The translations under genes and the position numbers were made by a program. Source: Proteles cristata cristata (Eukaryota > Chordata > Mammalia > Carnivora > Hyaenidae). From it: a stretch of 64,000 nucleotides of DNA. Of this stretch, positions 54,408 through 64,000 are shown piece after piece (the stretch's first letter is position 1; every line of letters begins with the position of its first letter). The stretch is taken from assembly GCA_017311185.1 (NCBI GenBank), contig JAESUZ010003884.1, forward strand, positions 1 to 64,000, read 5' to 3'. The notes beneath the pieces are model-generated. The model was not told the origin of the DNA. It was given only the letters and a program-made list of their open reading frames with translations, and ran no database searches.

Positions 54408-54640
54408 GTGTAGCAGTTAAAACCTTGGGTCCAGACCCAGGCTTGAATCCCAAGCTTTGGCATTTATGAGCTGTGTGACCTAAGGCGATTTTTGTAACCT
54501 CTCTGTGCCTTTGTATTCTCATCTATAAAAGCGAGAAAATAATTGTGGCTGTTAATGGTATGGGTGTAAGAGTTAAGTGAGGCACGCAGTGAGTGCCTGA
54601 AACTAGGAGGTGCTTTCTAAATGCTTTTCGAATAAAACAA
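54408..54640 (+). repeat. MIR SINE, sense, well preserved
   Basis: GTGTAGCAGTTAAAACCTTGGGTCCAGACCCAGGCTTGAATCCCAAGC, TATGAGCTGTGTGACCTAAGGCGATTTTTGTAACCTCTCTGTGCC, CATCTATAAAAGCGAGAAAATAATTGTGGC and the 3' AGTGAGTGCCTGAAACTAGGAGGTGC are near-complete MIR. Confidence 0.96.
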
Positions 54641-55226
54641 AGGTAACCACTGTCTTATCAATTCAAGGTCTTATAAATAGTGCATAAACCAAATTGGAGT
54701 CTTTTGTTATGTCCTATATTGACAGCTTCCTTCAACTTTAAAGAAAGGAAAACAGTGAACCAGGTACATTGCCATCAGCATTTTTACCTCAAAAGACATA
54801 CTTACACGTTTTTCCTGGATTCTGATAAACGGAGATGAGAATTTTCTGGACTGATGTCCGGCCTGCTCTGTGGGTAAGTGCAAACTGCGTACCTTGCTTT
54901 CTTTTTGTTTCACTTTCAGTTTGTGTTTCTTGCTCCGTTGGAACAGATGGAGCTTAGAGAATCTTCTGACCAAGGCAACGTGGTCTCTGCATTTTCAAGA
55001 AATGTTGCCTGGCACCAAAGCCGGGGTTGTTAACTGTGAGATGTAGGCTCTTCCCTCCAGTGCTCTGCTCTTAGTGTGAGTCAGCACCACAGTCAGCAAT
55101 AGAGATTGCTTCTCTCTATTCTGTTACTTTCTGGTAAAGTGGAGTTTTTTTGTTTTTGTTTTTTTTAATTTTTTTTTCTTTTAATGGAAGAAATCTGAAT
55201 GTCCACCACACTTTTCTTTCCTTTTT
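54641..55226. other. unannotated sequence
   Basis: No repeat recognised apart from a T-rich patch at 55146-55180. Confidence 0.5.
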
Positions 55227-55443
55227 TTTAAAAAAATCATTTATTTCTTTTGAGAGAGAGAGAGAGAGAGAGAGTGAGCATGAGCAGGGGAGGTGCAGAG
55301 AAAGAGAGAGAGAGACAGAATCCCAAACAGGATGGGTGCTGTCAGCACAAAGCCCAACGTGGGGCTTGATCTCACAAACCATATCATGATCTGAACTGAA
55401 ACCAAGAGTCACGGCTTAACCGACTAACCCACCCAGGCACCTC
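55227..55443 (-). mobile_element. Felid CAN SINE, antisense
   Basis: Long GA stretch at 55253-55275, AATCCCAAACAGGATGGGTGCTGTCAGCAC in the body (shortened), and GAAACCAAGAGTCACGGCTTAACCGACTAACCCACC at the head. Older type with several deletions. Confidence 0.94.
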
Positions 55444-56119
55444 TCCACCCCAACCACACATTCAGTCAGGCCACTTAGGCCACCAACCAGCCCCAATCCG
55501 GTCCATAGCCACCTTTGTAACAGCATAGAGCTGCCTCTGTGGTTAAGGCATGAAAAGAGGCCATGGATACATTGATTGGGGCATGAAAGGCAAAATTGGC
55601 TTGATTGATGTGCCCAATGAGGACCTCCTAGGGCTGCTTGTTCCTTCACGGAAGTCAAACTCTTCAAATCATGATAAGCACGTCTCTTCATTCTAAAAGT
55701 CGCTTATTTCAAATTCAGAGTTTGTACTCCAGGTTTGCTAGTCTTGTACGATCTCCATCAGAATTGGGACATTTCACCATGTCAGCCTGTTCACCTCTGT
55801 GTGTCCAGTGCCTTTTGTGTTATCCAGCCCGTGTTGGCCCTCATTCGCTATTTCAATGAGTGCATTGGTTGTTTCCTTTGTTGATGTTTACATTTTTAAA
55901 ATATTGGTTAACCAACTGGAGTGGTTACTGGAGATGTGCTGAATTATTTTAAGGAAAGTTTCAGTTATGCTAGACGAGCAAGTCTAGAGGTCCACGGTTC
56001 AACATGAGGCCCGCATCTAACAGTACACGTATTACGCACTCAAACTTTGCTAAGGGGATAGATCTACGAAGAGTTCTTGCTACAAAACAAAAAGATAACA
56101 ACAACGAAAACCAAAGGGA
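55444..56119. other. unannotated sequence
   Basis: No repeat or exon recognised. The minus frame of 91 codons at 55416-55691 has no domain. Confidence 0.5.
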
Positions 56120-56262
56120 CACAAAGAAACTCCAACAGGTGTTGGAAATGTCTTCTTATCTTGATTGTGGTGATGGTATCATGGATTCAAAATCATCAAA
56201 TTGCACACCTTGAATACGTACTGTTCTTTGTCTATGAGTTATACCTCTGTGCAGTTGAAAAA
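56120..56262 (+). mobile_element. Old L1 3' terminus, sense
   Basis: TTATCTTGATTGTGGTGATGGTATCATGG, AAAATCATCAAATTGCACACCTTGAATACG and GAGTTATACCTCTGTGCAGTTGAAAAAC are the terminal 3'-UTR blocks of an old L1, ending in a short A-tail. Confidence 0.87.
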
Positions 56263-56549
56263 CAGAAGAGTGGAGGCAGGAAGAGACGGAGGACGGAAAA
56301 AGTGAGATAAGGAAGAAAGAAGCAGAGGCCTCCCTTTCTCTACGTAGTTGAGTTGAGAGTGACTATTTGCTTGTTCATATTGTTGGTCCAGGACCATGCT
56401 TCCTTCCCTCGAAGTCCAAGACCTTGTCCTGGGAACTGCCAGCAAGTTTGTGCTAGTTAGAGAAGTCATTGGATCATGCATGTAAATGAGTGTCTGACAC
56501 ATTCTTGGCTCTTTTTCTCTTTTTAAAAGCTATCATACCCTTTCCTTTT

Positions 56550-56767
56550 TTTTTTTTCTTTAATGTTTTATTTATTTGAGAGAGAGAGAGAGATAGCATG
56601 AACAGGGGAGGGTCAGAGAGAGAGGGAGACACAGAATCTGAAACAGGCTCCAGGCTCTGAGCTAACTGTCAGCACAGAGCCTGACACAGGGCTCGAACCC
56701 ATGAACCGTGAGATCATGACCTGAGCCGAAGTCAGACGCCTAACCTACGGAGCCACCCAGGTGCCCC
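56550..56767 (-). mobile_element. Felid CAN SINE, antisense
   Basis: Full-length, largely type A with GAAACAGGCTCC and CTAACTGTCAGCACAGAG. Perfect 14-bp duplication TACCCTTTCCTTTT at 56536-56549 and 56768-56781. Confidence 0.97.
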
Positions 56768-56872
56768 TACCCTTTCCTTTTCTTGCCCTTGTGTATCTGC
56801 CTCAATCCTCAAGAGTAGCTTGTTAACAGTTTGGTGTCTATGGTCTCAGGACAGTCTTCTGTGATATAATAC

Positions 56873-56925
56873 AAGTGTGTGTGTCTGTGTGTGTGTGTGT
56901 ATGTGTGTGTGCGCGCATGTGTGTA
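56873..56925. repeat. (TG)n microsatellite
   Basis: GTGTGTGTCTGTGTGTGTGTGTATG then GTGTGTGCGCGCATGTGTG; interrupted. Confidence 0.93.
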
Positions 56926-57007
56926 CATTTATATACATTTGCAGATATACTGATATGTATACTAGGTGTGGATCTCCGAGTACATACTCAAAAGATATTC
57001 CTTTACT

Positions 57008-57217
57008 GGGGTGCCTGGGTGGCTCAGTCCATTAAGTATATGACTCTTGATTTCAGCTCAAGCCATGGTCCCATGGTTCATAGGTTCAAGCTCCATGTAG
57101 GTCTCTGGGCTGATAGGGCAGAGCTTGCTTGGGATTCCCTCTGTCTCCATCTCTCTCTGTTCCTCCCCCACTTGTGCTTTCTCTTTCTCTCAAAATAAAT
57201 AAATCAATTTTTAAAAA
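57008..57217 (+). mobile_element. Felid CAN SINE, sense
   Basis: GGGGTGCCTGGGTGGCTCAGTCCATTAAG head, older GACTCTTGATTTCAGCTCAAGCC, mutated B box (ATAGGTTCAAGCTCC), CT stretch and AAATAAATAAATC tail. Confidence 0.94.
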
Positions 57218-58984
57218 CTCAGGTATATATCTTCACTTTCAACAAATCAATGTCATTTGACTCTGACCTTCTGTGTTTCCAAGTTTCCAGGAAATTCAAG
57301 CTCAAACTAAGATCCTGTAGCTCCCAAGGGTCATGACAATGCCTGTCTTATGAGGTATGAAGTCATCATGAAGCCTCATTGAGATTTCTCTCCATACGGG
57401 TTCCTGCTGAGACGCTCATTGTCTCCATGCCATGGTCCTTTCCAGAAATCCTTGGCAAAACCTGGTGGCAAGTGTACTTGAATGGGCGAAAGGAATGGTG
57501 GGGAAAGCAAGGAGAAAATGCCGTTTATCATCTACAAATTCTAACTACGCGTATTTATACTGTTTCAGGAGAGGCAGAAATGAGGATATGGTACAAAATA
57601 GTTACAAAAAATAGTTACAGTGTAAAAAATAGTTGAGGTTAACCCAAACACTATCCTTGTAGTATCTACAAAATCACTTTGGTCGTTCTTCCCGATATTG
57701 AGTTAGCAGGTTTCAATAAGCATAAGGAAAAGACCGAATAGGTCTCCTCTCTTGTTCATGTGCGCATGAAGTTCTTTGCCAATGGATCCTCTCTAGTGGT
57801 GCTCAGAACTAAGTCTCATAATTCAATATAAGCGCAATGAGCTGCAACACGGAGTGAATCATTGCTGGTGAGAAAGGCACTGACTGTTTCTGGAAAACTA
57901 CCCCTCGTCCTCTCTCATTATGCTTCTCTTTGCCCTCTCCTCGTTTGCCGGCGTATTGATTCATTTGGTTTTCTTTGTTTGTTAGTTTAATTTCTTTTTT
58001 CTTTTCCTTCTGTTTGCTCCACTCTCTGTCCTTATTTTCCTAACTGCAGCAGAAACTCAGCCCACTCCCCTGTGAGGGATGAAGTCCCTTAATGAAACAA
58101 TTGGCGATAAGAAGCTGGGCTCTGCACACACTGTCAATAACTATCTTTGAAGTTTAAAGGAGAAGCATGAACCTTGTGAGCTCGGAGGAGCCAGCTCACT
58201 TTGTAATTTAAGCAGAGTGGTTCGACCAATCTATTAGAGGCACTGGGAGAGGGGAGGCTTGACCCACTTCACATTACACACGCAGCTTGAGTTCCAACTG
58301 ATTTCTCTGGCTTCAGCTAAGTCAAGGAACTTTTAGAGCTCCAGGATTCAGAGTACAGGTGCAATCTGGGAACATTCATCATGTTATCTTATCTGATAGT
58401 GCCATTTCCCCCATCTGTTCACCAAAATAGAAAAGTCAGTGAACATAGGTGACACACCCTTGGCACTGCTGTGTAAGGCATCTCTTGGGGAAGTACTCTT
58501 GGCGGAGTTGACGTGTGCTGTTGGGGTGTGGGAAGTCAGTTTTATCTTTCAGCTCCCAAAATGTCTATCAATTGGAAGTACAGCTGCTATCTGAAATTGC
58601 AGTGTCCATTTCGATAACATGTCAACCTCTAAAATTTATATTAGAGAAGCTAATAAGGCTGGCTATCAATCAAATGCTGTGCTTTGAGGTAAGGAGGGAA
58701 ATGTAGAAAACTGGAATGCTTCGTCTTTTTAGCATACTCAGTGGCTCTTTATTATGATCCATTCAAATATTTTCCAGTATCATGAGATAGAAAGTCATGG
58801 GATTCAGGCACATTGGTAGCTCGTAATGCCTCCGAATGATATGTGACTCAGTAAAGCCCCAAATTTGTTTTGGTTTCCACGTTAACCCCCAAAACTGTGG
58901 CATAGGAGATTCATGATCATCAACAAAATATCCTGTATCCTGTTCTTTGGACATTCTCCTCAGCATTGTGCTCTGAGGCCTGGC
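57218..58984. other. repeat-poor stretch of about 1.8 kb
   Basis: No transposon recognised. Sequence around 58080-58300 (AACAATTGGCGATAAG; GTCAATAACTATC; TGTAATTTAAGC) has the balanced look of conserved non-coding DNA. Frames up to 85 codons lack domains. Confidence 0.45.
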
Positions 58985-59735
58985 CACCCCAAATCTTGGA
59001 CCAGAACCTAGAGATCGTTCATGTCCTTCTCTTCCTCATCTCTCTTTCTAAATCATTTCCTGTCTCCTCTTCTCTAAACACCAGTCGCTCTGAGATGGAG
59101 GCTGTCAGACAATTTAGTACTATCCCATTTGGTAGAGTCATCTATGGATGTCTGAGCCACTCCACATCCCATTCATTGGCAGTTAAAACAGCTCAGTAGG
59201 TCTCTCCCACAGTTGTGTCTTTATCATTCACGGTGAAGGCAACATCTACAGTGATGATTGATCCAACCTATGAGTATCTCACATTTTTGCCTCCCTTCTT
59301 TCCAAAGGTCTTTCCTCTCCAGACTACCTGTTTTAGTCACACTTTTTCCATGATGTCACCCTCTATCCCAAGTTTGTTGCCACTTCGACATGTATCTGGG
59401 ACATCTTCTTCAGATCTCTTGTGGGCGTGTCCCCTGTGATTCAGGTCTTTGTGAAAATGAAACTTTCTTGGAGAACTCTTTTGGAGTACCCATCGACAAT
59501 AACTATTTGCTCTAAAGCTCACTCCACCCTGTCTTCTTACTCTGCTTAGGTTTTTTTCATACCTCTTACTACTGTCTTACCAGTGTGAAAAGTATTTCCC
59601 ATCTCTCTCTTGAATGAATGCCCAGGAGGATAGGATTTTGTCTGCTCACCCTACACTGTGTTCTGCACCTAAACGCTGTCAACTCATATTAGACCCTAAC
59701 TAGGTATTTGAGAATTAAATAATGAGTAGGTTATA
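58985..59735 (+). mobile_element. L2 LINE 3' region, sense (probable)
   Basis: ACCAGAACCTAGAGATCGTTCATGTCCTTCTCTTCC, ATTCACGGTGAAGGCAACATCTACAGTG, TTAGGTTTTTTTCATACCTCTTACTAC and ACAATAACTATTTGC follow the sense L2 3' part in order, with heavy divergence. Confidence 0.55.
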
Positions 59736-60629
59736 TATGTTTATAGCTGGGTACCAATTTACTACAATAATTTCAGGCCATTTAGTGAATTATCACACTA
59801 TCTCAATACTCATATGGTAACTCTGATATATTAAGAGCATTCCTGGGAATAATTTCCATCAGAGTTTTATTTCCCCCACTTGAAAATTTTCTGATGTGTT
59901 CTAATTAATCCAATCACATTCATAGCCTATCCTGAACTGCTGTGTAGATTCCTCATGGGAGCAATTTTGTAACAGGCAGGCCAGCTCTTAATAATATTTC
60001 TAGCATAAGTTTTGATAATTCTTTTTATGCCGGATGGGAAAAATTGCATAAAAGGCAAGGGTGAGAGAACATGGGTCACTCTTGTTAATGAGAAGATTCA
60101 TGGCTTGCTTAATTCTTGAGGAAGAACCTTTCACTCCTTCTTAAAGTATGGGTCAACAGCTTTTTCCTGTGTTTGTGTCCTAGCTTTATTCAGGGTCCTG
60201 ATACTTGGCCCCTTCCAGGAAGTTCTGAGATCCCAAATCAGAAAAGTGCTCTGCTCTGTGTGCCATGATGATCTGTTGACTTACCCACCATGAAGCATCC
60301 TACTGGCCTATTTCTCCAGAGGTGGGGACTTTTATACTCTTCTAAGGCATTTACTAATTCTTTTCTAATTTTTCTTCTGATCAGCGGCCTGAATTTGTAA
60401 AACATCAAGCAGTATCCAAAGACATGGACCAATGTTGAGGAAAAGACTTTGCCCTTGTACAAACCTACCCAGACTTTATATATACTTTGACCTCATTAGC
60501 TCCTCTTTCTAAGTAATTTGGTAGCATTCTACCCAGGTGAAGAAGCATGGATGAAGGCTTTCCCTAAGGTAACCTCTGAAAATTTGATTTTATGTTTGGA
60601 GACTAATGATTCTGATTCTGGTCATCAGT
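59736..60629. other. unannotated sequence
   Basis: No repeat or exon recognised. Confidence 0.5.
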
Positions 60630-60630
60630 G

Positions 60631-61403
60631 TGTGAAGGTTTTCCCCACACCGCCAAGCTGAGTGTCCTACAGTTCAACTCAATTCTCATACTATCCACCA
60701 AGAGATTGCATCAGATCCCACAGGGCAAAGCCTCGAGCCTACAAGATTGCCCTCCATCTCCACTGCAGATGCCAGTTGTGAGACCAAGTTGTCACCAGTG
60801 CTTTTGACTGACTGGCTCTAGATTGGAGGATCTAACCCCCCTCTCCTCGGGTTTGATAAATTTTCTAGAGTGGCTCAGAGAACATAGAAAAATGTTCTAC
60901 TTACTAGGTGACTGGTTTACTATAAAAGGATATAACTCCAGAATGACCAGATGGAAGGAATGCATAAGGCAAAGTATGGCGAACTTCCATGTTCTCTCCA
61001 AGTGCATCATCAACCCCCCCAAATTTCAACATGGTGCTATGCCCTCCACGGTCCTGTCCTTTTGATTGAGGCTATGTCATACAGGCACGATTGATTAAGT
61101 CAGGCAATTCTCATTGCCTGCTGAGAATTGAATTCAATTTCCAGCCCCTTTCCCCTCCCCTAAGATGCGGGGCTGGGGCGAGCTTGGGACTGAAAGTTTC
61201 AAACCCTTAATCACGTGGTTGGCTCCACTGGCAACCAGCCCCAAACTTTGGTGACTTAGCAGATTTCCAAAAGTCACTTGTTAACATAGGAAAAGACACT
61301 TTTAAGGCTCTCATCACTTAGGACATTTCAAATGGTTTTAGGAGCTCTATGCCAGGAGCAGGTCAAAGATCAAATATCTACTTCTCGTTATAAATCACAA
61401 TAT
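60631..61403 (-). mobile_element. ERVL (MLT2-like) solo LTR, antisense
   Basis: Plus-strand blocks: AAGGTTTTCCCCACACCGCC, CAGTTCAACTCAATTCTC, GATTGCATCAGATCCCACAGGGC, GGATATAACTCCAGAATGACCAGATGGAAGGAATGC, ATTGAATTCAATTTCCAGCCCC, GGGACTGAAAGTTTCAAACCC, GAGCTCTATGCCAGGAGC and CGTTATAAATCACAATATCA. This is the full reverse order of an MLT2-type LTR of the ERVL class. No second LTR or internal sequence is recognised. Confidence 0.85.
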
Positions 61404-61850
61404 CACGTGGAGAAAACCACAGGTTCCCTGAACTTCAGTAAGAACGTACCGTAATTTGTCAAAGTACATATTCAATAAATGCCAAACAATTGATTGAATG
61501 ATAATATAGAGAACTAGAGGTTAGAAAAAGATATACTCCTTACAGGGAGCAGGGAAAGAACAGTCTTATGTTTTTGGGAGGGTCTTTGTTGGTAGGAGTT
61601 TTAAAAATCAGACTGGGAGTCTCTTGGCTTAAATGTTAATCACAGGCCTGGTAAGGAAGATAAGGTATTAATAGCACAAATTCTCATATTAGTGTGATGG
61701 GGAAAATGCTTGTATATGATCATCCCTTTCCCCCATCCTCCCATTATTATGCCAAAAAAAGGAGAGAATGACTTTACCGAAGCAGAGAGAAATGAGCAGA
61801 GAAGATGAAGAGCCAAATTGGATGTGTTTTTGGTAGAAATTGGTTGGTGT
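61404..61850. other. unannotated; possible L2/MIR tail at 61465-61502
   Basis: ATTCAATAAATGCCAAACAATTGATTGAATG resembles an L2 or MIR 3' end. Otherwise nothing recognised. Confidence 0.4.
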
Positions 61851-62071
61851 GGGGGCACCTGGGTGGCTCAGTCAGTTAAATGCTCAACTTCGGCTCAGGT
61901 CAGGATCTCACGGTTTATGGGTTCGAGCCCCATGTCGGGCTCTGTGCTGACAGCTCAGAGCCTGGAGCCTGCTTCCGATTCTATATCTCCCTCTTTCTCT
62001 CTCTCTCTGCCCCTATCCTGCTTGCATTCTGTCTCTCAAAAATGAATAAACAGTTTAAAAAATCAAAACAA
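61851..62071 (+). mobile_element. Felid CAN SINE, sense
   Basis: GGGGGCACCTGGGTGGCTCAGTCAGTTAAATGC head, intact B box GGGTTCGAGCCCC, type A body CTGACAGCTCAGAGCCTGGAGCC, tail AAAAATGAATAAAC. Confidence 0.97.
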
Positions 62072-62389
62072 AGAAGAGAAAAATAAACTGGTTGTTGTGG
62101 GAAGCACAGAACATGAAAAATCTAAGAAAAGAGAATTTTTAAAATAATAAAGGAATTGCTGCAGTGTGTGTGGTTTCCTTCATTTTGCACTATCTCAGGA
62201 GTGTGTAGTGATGAAGTAAATTGTTTTCAGTGTCCTTTCCCGGTACCATTATTTTACTGAAAGCACATTTATGCCTTGGCATAAATACATAAATATACAA
62301 TTTGTGTAAGATGACCCATCACTGAAGTTGTAATGGAGAAATGGTCTTTCAGTTTGTCTCTGGATGTTCAGGTGATTATAGAGAGAGCT
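62072..62389. other. unannotated sequence
   Basis: No repeat or exon recognised. Confidence 0.5.
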
Positions 62390-62575
62390 GGCTTCTTGTC
62401 TAGGAGATCAGAGAAGGCTTCTTGGAAAGGATAGTGTTCTACTCAAGTCTTAAGGGATGGATGGGATATGGATGAATAGAGCTTGTCTGAGCAGAGCTCC
62501 AAGAGGAGGGAACGATGAAAGATACCAAGATCAGGGAAGGAGGAGTTCCTCATGGCTCATGTAGCTCAGCATGGC
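62390..62575 (-). mobile_element. L2 LINE 3' region, antisense
   Basis: AGATCAGAGAAGGCTTCTTGG, CTACTCAAGTCTTAAGGGATG, GAGCTCCAAGAGGAGGGAACGATG and AGTTCCTCATGGCTCATGTAGC parallel the antisense L2 3' part. Confidence 0.7.
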
Positions 62576-62579
62576 TACA

Positions 62580-62890
62580 ACTTTTGGCCTGGAATATGTC
62601 CTTCCCACCCAACCAACCCCACGCCTCCATGCTATTACCTAGGCAACCCTTACTTATCCTTTATGTCTCACTAGACCTCACTCCCTCTGGTAAGCTTTCT
62701 CGGATTCCTTGCCACACAGGATTATGTGAGAAACTCCTGGGTGTGAATTTGGTGATACCCAGGGCTTCTGTTATCAGAGAGATTATCACACAGAATTGTA
62801 AGTGCCCGTTGAATCTCTTGTCTCCAGGAGACAGAGCCCTCTTGCTCATCATCATCATCCCTCCCCCCACATCTATCATAATACCAAGGA
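62580..62890 (+). repeat. Possible L2 fragment, sense
   Basis: GGCCTGGAATATGTCCTTCCC, TAAGCTTTCTCGGATTCC and GTAAGTGCCCGTTGAATC loosely follow the sense L2 3' region. A short (ATC)n run lies at 62848-62860. Confidence 0.45.
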
Positions 62891-63112
62891 CCTAGTCATT
62901 TCTTAATAATTGTGGGGGGGTCCCCAGAAATACTTAAATGAGAGGAAGAGTTGTGGGGAATACTTTCTGAAAAATCTTGGAAGATGTGGCATGGCGGACA
63001 TTGGTCTTATATACCTTACCTGCTGGGTGAGTTGATTATTTGTTTATAGCTATCATTGTTAAATGAGTTTTAGAGACACCTAAGTCATCCCCTCCTTCTA
63101 GCAGACATTTTA

Positions 63113-63354
63113 TTTTATTTTATTTTATTTTATTTTTTTAACTTTTTTTTTTTTATTTCTAGGAGAGAGAGAGAGAGAGACAGCATGAGCAGGGGAGGGT
63201 CAGAGAGAGAGGGAGATACAGACCCCGAAATAGGCTCCAGGCTCTGAGCTGGCAGTCAGCACAGAGCACGACATGGGGCTCGAACCCACGAACCGCGAGA
63301 TCATAACCTAAGTGAAAGTCAGATGCTTAACCGACTAAGCCACCCAGGCGCCCC
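63113..63354 (-). mobile_element. Felid CAN SINE, young subtype (type B), antisense
   Basis: TTTATTTCTAGGAGAG, GAAATAGGCTCC, CTGGCAGTCAGCACAGAG, CCTAAGTGAAAGTCAG. The tail has become a (TTTTA)n run (63107-63136). Perfect 14-bp duplication TAGCAGACATTTTA at 63099-63112 and 63355-63368. Confidence 0.98.
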
Positions 63355-63368
63355 TAGCAGACATTTTA

Positions 63369-64000
63369 GAGTTGAAAAAACAGAGTAATAAGAAGGAAGG
63401 TATCCAAAAAAAAAAAAAAAAAATGTGCACACCATTTAGTGACAGTTCGACTACTTACTCATCATTGATTGATTGCTACATTGGTGAATTTCCCCGTGTC
63501 ACGCAGTGACTTCACAAATAAGAAATGTGGCATTATTTTTACTTAAGAGCCAGAAACTTGCAATCCAAGATGCAAAAACACTGAAAAAAAAAAAAAAATC
63601 ATGGCTATCATGTCATGTCCTGCAGCAAAAGCTAAGTCTCACAGAAGTGACAGAATTGGTTTTCCTGGAAATATTAAACACAGAATTATGGAATGCAATC
63701 AGCAAATTCCCTTCCCCGGCTTGACACTTGCTCCCAAATCTATTGTCACTGTTGTCAGTCATGCTGTTCCGTTTCTCACCCACTCACATTTGTATCCAAT
63801 ATATCTCTATAACTTCAAGGTATACACAGCCAGAATAAAAAGGGATTTACAGTAAAATTTTTCTCCCATCGAACATACAAACTCAGCAAAATCTTGATTT
63901 AAAACAACAGACTGAAGGGTAACAAATATATTCATCATATTGATGAATATATTGACCATCTCTATGAAAAGATGTGTTCTTTTCACTTTCTTGGGAGTTG
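63369..64000. other. unannotated sequence
   Basis: Two poly-A runs (63407-63423, 63584-63598) without a recognisable retroposon body. ATATATTCATCATATTGATGAATATATT at 63925-63952 is a near-perfect palindrome. No exon recognised. Confidence 0.5.

Noticed and set aside
311..63354. SINE strand imbalance (about 26 minus versus 14 plus) as a clue to a host gene's direction
   Set aside because: The imbalance is modest and copies are not independent (tandem and nested pairs); it does not support inferring an intron or a transcription direction.
1..64000. CRISPR arrays, operons or bacterial-type systems
   Set aside because: Regular spacing of repeats with unique spacers is absent; all repeated sequence is explained by eukaryotic retroposons and microsatellites.

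Overview
This is a 64 kb stretch of mammalian nuclear DNA from a carnivore, most likely a cat (Felidae). The main evidence is about forty copies or fragments of the tRNA-Lys-derived CAN SINE in its felid form: a GCGCCTGGGTGGCTCAGT head, a GGTTCGAGCCC B box, a (CT)n stretch and an AATAAA-containing A-rich tail, all roughly 220 bp and spread over both strands. Mammal-wide fossils (MIR, L2, old L1, MaLR and ERVL LTRs, hAT transposons) fill most of the remaining recognisable sequence. A close feliform relative cannot be excluded from sequence alone.

I find no convincing protein-coding exon, RNA gene, CpG island or CRISPR array. Every long open frame I inspected lies in a SINE, an antisense L1, an L2, low-complexity sequence, or shows no recognisable domain. 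The window is intergenic, or lies inside a very large intron.

Layout: 0.3-1 kb holds three SINEs in a row. 4.0-10.9 kb is two abutting antisense L1 relics carrying many microsatellites. 11-17 kb holds MIR, L2 and SINEs, with a SINE nested inside an L2 and another inside a MIR. 17.2-19.3 kb is an internally deleted antisense L1 that contains a 65-bp fragment of a younger carnivore L1. 20.4-21.0 kb is a MaLR LTR. 21-30 kb is SINE- and L2-rich. 30.7-33.4 kb is largely free of repeats. 34.3-34.9 kb is a second MaLR LTR. 36.5-38.3 kb is repeat-poor. 39.6-40.5 kb is a sense L1 3' end. 42.2-42.6 kb is a hAT relic inside L1 3'-UTR sequence. 46.98-47.16 kb carries two long microsatellites. 47.2-48.5 kb is an old repeat split by a solo gammaretrovirus-like LTR, itself split by a SINE; a second, uninterrupted and inverted copy of that old repeat lies at 52.15-52.5 kb. 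57.2-59.0 kb is repeat-poor, 59.0-59.7 kb is L2, and 60.6-61.4 kb is an ERVL (MLT2-like) LTR.

Since there are no genes, the content is a record of layered insertion. MIR, L2 and old L1 came first, then hAT, MaLR and ERVL elements, then the unclassified repeat and the ERV1 LTR, then older CAN SINEs, and last a young SINE subfamily that still has clean target-site duplications. I see no sign of a new molecular system. The most informative observations are the nested LTR with its paralogous empty site, the two SINE subfamilies with diagnostic differences, and the tiny nested L1.
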